From assembly GCA_040880465.1 (NCBI GenBank), contig JBBDIK010000005.1:62001-126000 (forward strand): a DNA stretch of 64,000 nucleotides, read 5' to 3'. The position numbers and the translations under genes were made by a program. This document shows, piece after piece, positions 60,831 to 64,000 of the stretch. Position 1 is the first letter of the stretch, and the number at the start of each line of letters is the position of its first letter. The notes beneath the pieces were generated by a model, which saw only the letters and a program-made list of their open reading frames with translations, made no database searches and was not told the DNA's origin. Origin of the DNA: JBBDIK01 sp040880465. Its GTDB lineage: Bacteria; Actinomycetota; UBA4738; JBBDHU01.

Positions 60831-62095
60831 ATCAGGTCCCGCAGACGCCGCAGACGCCGCAGGCGCCGCAGACGCCGCAGGCGCTGGAGTGCCGAGAGTG
60901 CCACCGGCAGTACGCCGTCGAGGCGCTGTCGATCTGTGAGGACTGTTTCGGCCCGCTCGAACCGCACTACGAACTTTCCGCGATCTCCGGTGACGCGTTC
61001 CGCAAGGAGGTCGAGGCGGGCCCCGACACACTGTGGCGCTACCAGCCGTTGCTGCCGGGCCTTGGCGTCGACAAGGTGGATCTCGGCGCCGGCTTCACGC
61101 CGCTCCGCCGTGCCGACAACCTCGGCCGGGCGCTCGGCATCCGGAACCTGTGGATCAAGGACGACACGGTCAATCCCTCGAACTCGTTCAAGGACCGGGT
61201 GGTCTCGGTCGCGCTGACGATGTCGCAGGCGTTCGGGTTCGAGGCGGTCGGTTGCGCGTCGACGGGGAACCTGGCGAACGCAACGGGGGCTCACGCGGCG
61301 AAGGCGGACATCCCGGCCTACATCTTCATCCCGCACGATCTGGAGCGGGCCAAGATCATCGCCACATCGGCGTATGGCGCCAACGTCATCAAGGTCAAAG
61401 GCAACTACGACGACGTGAACAGGCTGTGCAGTGAGGTGGCCGACGCGCTCCCGTGGGCGTTCGTGAACGTGAACATGCGGCCGTTCTACGCGGAGGGGTC
61501 GAAGTCGATCGGGTTCGAGGTTGCCGAACAGCTCGGTTGGCAGCTGCCGGACCACGTCGTCGTGCCGATCGCGAGCGGAGCGCTGATGACGAAGATCCAC
61601 CGTGCGTTCCGCGAGCTGACCGAGGTCGGCGCGGTCGAGGATTACCCGTTCCGCATCTCAGGTGCCCAGGCGCAAGGGTGCGCCCCAGTGGCCACGGCGT
61701 TCAAGGAGAACGCGAACGAGGTCACGCCCGTCAAGCCGAACACGATCGCCAAGTCCCTGGCGATCGGGAACCCCGCCGACGGCTGGTACGCCATCCAGAC
61801 CGCGCGCCAGACGGGCGGCGCGATCGAGTACTGCAGCGAGCAGGAGGTTCTCGATGGCATCCACCTGCTGGCTCGTCACGAGGGCATCTTCACCGAGACG
61901 GCCGGGGGCGTCACGATCGCGGTCCTGAAGCGCCTCCGCGAGCAAGGCATCATCCGGCGCGACGAGGAGACGGTCGCCATCATCACCGGGAACGGCTATA
62001 AGACGATCGAGGCGCTCGAAGAGTCGGACCTCACACCGACCATGACGGTCGAACCGGACCTGGACGACTTCATGGCCCAGCTCGAAGGCCGGTAG
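60827..62095 (+). CDS. thrC: threonine synthase with N-terminal Cys4 zinc-ribbon-like region
   Basis: A 422-residue PLP enzyme that converts O-phosphohomoserine to threonine. The cofactor lysine is Lys122 in NPSNSFKDRV, and ASTGNLANA and the C-terminal GNGYKT fit. Cys22, Cys25, Cys37 and Cys40 form a short Cys4 region, as in many threonine synthases of this class. Residues 5-19 are a repetitive QTP/QAP stretch coded by a 9-base tandem repeat. The ATG overlaps the ilvD stop by four bases; a hairpin terminator follows. Confidence 0.93.
   Translation: MNQVPQTPQTPQAPQTPQALECRECHRQYAVEALSICEDCFGPLEPHYELSAISGDAFRKEVEAGPDTLWRYQPLLPGLGVDKVDLGAGFTPLRRADNLGRALGIRNLWIKDDTVNPSNSFKDRVVSVALTMSQAFGFEAVGCASTGNLANATGAHAAKADIPAYIFIPHDLERAKIIATSAYGANVIKVKGNYDDVNRLCSEVADALPWAFVNVNMRPFYAEGSKSIGFEVAEQLGWQLPDHVVVPIASGALMTKIHRAFRELTEVGAVEDYPFRISGAQAQGCAPVATAFKENANEVTPVKPNTIAKSLAIGNPADGWYAIQTARQTGGAIEYCSEQEVLDGIHLLARHEGIFTETAGGVTIAVLKRLREQGIIRRDEETVAIITGNGYKTIEALEESDLTPTMTVEPDLDDFMAQLEGR
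60839..60883 (+). repeat. tandem 9-base repeat at the 5-prime end of thrC
   Basis: CCG CAG ACG/GCG units repeat five times and code for P-Q-T/A steps in residues 5-19. Low-complexity; length is likely variable by slippage and stays in frame because the unit is nine bases. Confidence 0.85.
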
Positions 62096-62096
62096 C

Positions 62097-62115
62097 GGAC
62101 GGCCGAGGCCCGTCC
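62097..62115 (+). terminator. terminator after thrC
   Basis: GGACGG (62097-62102) and CCGTCC (62110-62115) pair around a seven-base loop directly after the thrC stop, followed by TTGCCTTGCT. A short but plausible intrinsic terminator; the next gene ends on the opposite strand. Confidence 0.55.
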
Positions 62116-62126
62116 TTGCCTTGCTG

Positions 62127-63716
62127 CTACGGGAGGTTGTTCTTCGTCCCTTCGGCGATCCGAACTCCGGTGGCGAAGTGTCCGGTGTTGTTCGGATGCA
62201 TGATGCCGTTCACGTCGCCCTGCACGGCGTCCGAATCGTCGTAATCCACGATCCAGCGCTGCTGCCCGGCACAGATGCCGTGTTTCTCGAACATCGTCGA
62301 GATACCACCGATGAGTGTCCAGCCGTACTTGAATGCCGCGGTGCCGACCTCGCCGTTGAGATGGGTGATGACGTTCTCATCCGCCCACTTCATCTCGTTG
62401 GGTTGGATGTTGTACCCCAGTGGACCATCTCCCAGGCAGTAGGTCACGCCATCCTCGTCGAGCGTCGGGTTGAAGTACTCGATGAGGTAGATCCGGCTCG
62501 CTAGGACATCGAGGCCACCGTTCGCCAACTCGCACGCGGTCGCCATCTTCGTCAGGCACTGGGCGAGGCGCGCGTAACGCTTCTCGAGGACCTTGTTGGC
62601 CACTTTCCGGGCGAATGCCTTGGTGACGTCGTACTTGTTGGAAGGGTCGGTGCAGGGGCCGTAGAAGCAGTTCCGCACGATCGTCCCGAAGTCCAGATCG
62701 TTCGCGCCGATCGAGAGCAACACGGCGTCGATGGTGCGGTTCTTGACGACGGTGCGCGCCACCGTGATCTGGGGTTTCTTGACCGACCCCTTTACCGGTT
62801 CGATCCCCTCGTAGCGGCCGAGCAGGCCTTCTAGGATCGTGGCCCCGGAGCAGGCCAGATGTACGAACGTCACGGAGGTATGCGCGTCGCGACCTTCGAT
62901 GCGTTGCGCCGCTCGCGCCTGACCTGCGAGCGCAGAACGATGGCACTGCTTGTCGTTCCACTTCGGGCCGCCGTTCGCCTTCGTGATCTCCGGGTTACCC
63001 TCGCCCGAGGCGACCGAGTCGCCGAGTCCGATGATCAAGAGGTCGTCGATCTTGACGTCCTGTGCGACGGAGTGGATACCTCCGTACTGATCCCTGACTG
63101 TCAGGGTCACGATGTAGGTCTTCTCGGTGGCGAAGTCGTGTTTCACCTTGCAGTCTGTCCAGGGGGTCTTGGTGGACTGCGTTCCGTCGCCGAAGTTCCA
63201 CATGAACTTGGTGATCGACCACCGCTTCCCATCACCACCCACGGACGCGCAGCCGTTGAAGTGGACCGTCCAGCCGGCCGGTGTCACATCGATCTTCCAG
63301 TAGGGGTCCGTCAGCCCGTCGCCGTTGGCGTCCATGCCGTACCGGTCCGGCATCGACCAGGTGAACCTCGCGATCGGCGGGGGCATCGTCGGCGGTGGCG
63401 ACGTCGGTGGCGGCGAGCTGGGAGGCGGAGACGAGCTGGGAGGCGGAGACGAAGGCGGTGGTGAACTCGGTGGCGGAGAGGAAGGCGGTGGTGAACTCGG
63501 TGGCGGCGAGCTGGGAGGCGGAGACGAAGGCGGTGGAGACGAAGGCGGTGGAGAGGAGGGCGGTGGCGAGTAGGAAGGCGGCGGGGATGTTGGGGGTGGC
63601 GAACTCGGCGGTGGGGTCTGTCCGGGGGCCGGGACCGCACCGATGACGGCGTACACGATCGCCAGCGAGACGACCACGATCGTCACCCGGAAGACGCGCA
63701 CCCTACTCCGCTTCAC
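62127..63716 (-). CDS. secreted SGNH/GDSL-type hydrolase with proline-rich stalk and PKD-like domain
   Basis: A 529-residue exported protein. A basic lead and hydrophobic segment (VTIVVVSLAIVYAVIGAV) form the signal or anchor. Residues 34-114 are a PPPSS repeat that would act as a wall-spanning stalk. A PKD-like beta domain follows (WNFGDGTQSTKTPW and YIVTLTVRDQYGG). The hydrolase has the block GLGDSVASGEGNP with the nucleophilic Ser, LSIGANDLDF and the C-terminal His-containing NGIMHPNNTGH. It should cleave an ester at the surface; the substrate is unknown. Several Cys pairs suggest disulphides. ATG at 63716. Confidence 0.85.
   Translation of the reverse strand: MKRSRVRVFRVTIVVVSLAIVYAVIGAVPAPGQTPPPSSPPPTSPPPSYSPPPSSPPPSSPPPSSPPPSSPPPSSPPPSSPPPSSPPPSSPPPSSSPPPSSPPPTSPPPTMPPPIARFTWSMPDRYGMDANGDGLTDPYWKIDVTPAGWTVHFNGCASVGGDGKRWSITKFMWNFGDGTQSTKTPWTDCKVKHDFATEKTYIVTLTVRDQYGGIHSVAQDVKIDDLLIIGLGDSVASGEGNPEITKANGGPKWNDKQCHRSALAGQARAAQRIEGRDAHTSVTFVHLACSGATILEGLLGRYEGIEPVKGSVKKPQITVARTVVKNRTIDAVLLSIGANDLDFGTIVRNCFYGPCTDPSNKYDVTKAFARKVANKVLEKRYARLAQCLTKMATACELANGGLDVLASRIYLIEYFNPTLDEDGVTYCLGDGPLGYNIQPNEMKWADENVITHLNGEVGTAAFKYGWTLIGGISTMFEKHGICAGQQRWIVDYDDSDAVQGDVNGIMHPNNTGHFATGVRIAEGTKNNLP
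63375..63617 (-). repeat. PPPSS-coding tandem repeats in the SGNH hydrolase gene
   Basis: About a dozen 15-base units, with small changes, code for PPPSS. The DNA is G-rich on the plus strand (GGCGG/GGAGG) and could expand or contract in frame. It makes a long open frame on the other strand that is not a gene. Confidence 0.85.
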
Positions 63717-63803
63717 GTCTCTCCCCTCGCAGGCACCGAATCAGCCTATTCCGGAGGAGGTAGAGGGCGGGAGTGGGGAGAACGTCCGACCGTGTCGGCC
63801 GGA

Positions 63804-64000
63804 CTACCGGGAGGGCGTGCGCTCCTCGATCGCCCACGGCGAGCCGTAGTCGTTCAGCAGGTCCAGGAACGGGCCTGCGTCGAACGCTTCGGGACCGAGG
63901 ACACCGGCTCCCTTCCAGGCACCGGTCGCGATCAGTTCGAGCGCCACGACCGGGTTGATCGCGGTCTGCCAGACGACGGCCTGCGACCCATCCAGCGCCA
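63804..64000 (-). CDS. saccharopine dehydrogenase family protein, C-terminal fragment
   Basis: The last 65 codons of a gene that begins beyond the right edge. The fragment AVVWQTAINPVVALELIATG, then WKGAGVLGPEAFDAGPFLDLL and SPWAIEER, matches the C-terminus of the saccharopine dehydrogenase/carboxynorspermidine dehydrogenase family. Such enzymes join or split an amine and a keto acid. Polyamine-related carboxynorspermidine activity is one choice and lysine metabolism another. Confidence 0.6.
   Translation of the reverse strand, partial: ALDGSQAVVWQTAINPVVALELIATGAWKGAGVLGPEAFDAGPFLDLLNDYGSPWAIEERTPSR

Noticed and set aside
63375..63617. G-rich repeats as a CRISPR array or plus-strand glycine-rich protein
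   Set aside because: There are no unique spacers; the repeats code for PPPSS on the minus strand within a complete SGNH hydrolase gene.
1..64000. Prophage, insertion sequence, integrase, tRNA-linked island or toxin-antitoxin pair
   Set aside because: No transposase, integrase, tRNA gene or flanking direct repeats were recognised, and gene order reads as ordinary metabolic operons.

Overview
The window reads as a high-GC genome (codon third positions almost all G or C) of actinobacterial character. Signs are the GTG and TTG starts with strong GGAGG ribosome sites, a split glycine decarboxylase (GcvPA/GcvPB), PucR, TetR, ArsR and AsnC regulators, Tat-dependent lipoproteins, and cupredoxin and SGNH proteins with proline-rich tails. 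No rRNA, tRNA, phage, transposase or CRISPR was seen. The organism cannot be named from this window. A deep-branching or uncultured actinobacterium is the best guess.

The dominant theme is catabolism of amines: polyamines, N-methylated amines and possibly quaternary amines, with their C1 and nitrogen recycled. Region 1-10.2 kb: the tip of a CocE-type hydrolase, a GcvT-like tetrahydrofolate methyltransferase, and a divergent five-gene run of two PYROXD2/phytoene-dehydrogenase-like FAD oxidoreductases and a dismembered glutamate synthase (a ferredoxin-motif FMN-fold protein, an FMN-domain protein, and a glutaminase-GXGXG fusion). Region 10.2-14.4 kb: a candidate structured RNA, a HAD phosphatase, an aldehyde dehydrogenase and a third FAD oxidoreductase. 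Region 14.4-28.5 kb (minus strand): an MFS transporter, twin PAS-PucR regulators, an isolated pilin-like protein, gcvT-gcvH-gcvPA-gcvPB, a PotD-like lipoprotein and a Tat-exported flavin amine oxidase.

Region 28.5-41.4 kb: enoyl-CoA hydratase, ADP-forming acyl-CoA ligase, a DMT transporter, an acyl-CoA dehydrogenase, a class-III aminotransferase with the PotA ATPase, then potD-potB-potC on the other strand and a TetR regulator. Region 41.4-45.7 kb: two further FAD oxidoreductases, each divergent from or next to a TetR gene with palindromic operators. Region 46-51.5 kb: a second ADP-forming ligase, a metal-sensing ArsR gene divergent from a 15-codon cysteine-rich micropeptide, a Clp_N-MshEN fusion protein and a second acyl-CoA dehydrogenase. 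Region 51.6-59 kb: an orphan PotD, a cupredoxin lipoprotein, AsnC with a divergent Rieske oxygenase, and an FAD oxidoreductase/threonine-dehydratase-like/TetR operon. Region 59.1-64 kb: ilvD-thrC, an SGNH hydrolase and the C-terminus of a saccharopine-dehydrogenase-like protein.

A working model (inference): Pot-type binding proteins and permeases import amines. The Rieske enzyme, the DadA-like flavoprotein, the amine oxidase and the PYROXD2-like paralogues oxidise or demethylate them. The aminotransferase, aldehyde dehydrogenase and acyl-CoA enzymes process the carbon skeleton. GcvT-like proteins and the glycine cleavage system feed methyl groups to folate, and the split glutamate synthase handles nitrogen. 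The least explained items are the glutamate-synthase module next to paired PYROXD2-like genes, the ArsR-linked micropeptide, the Clp_N-MshEN fusion and the structured element at 10.3 kb.
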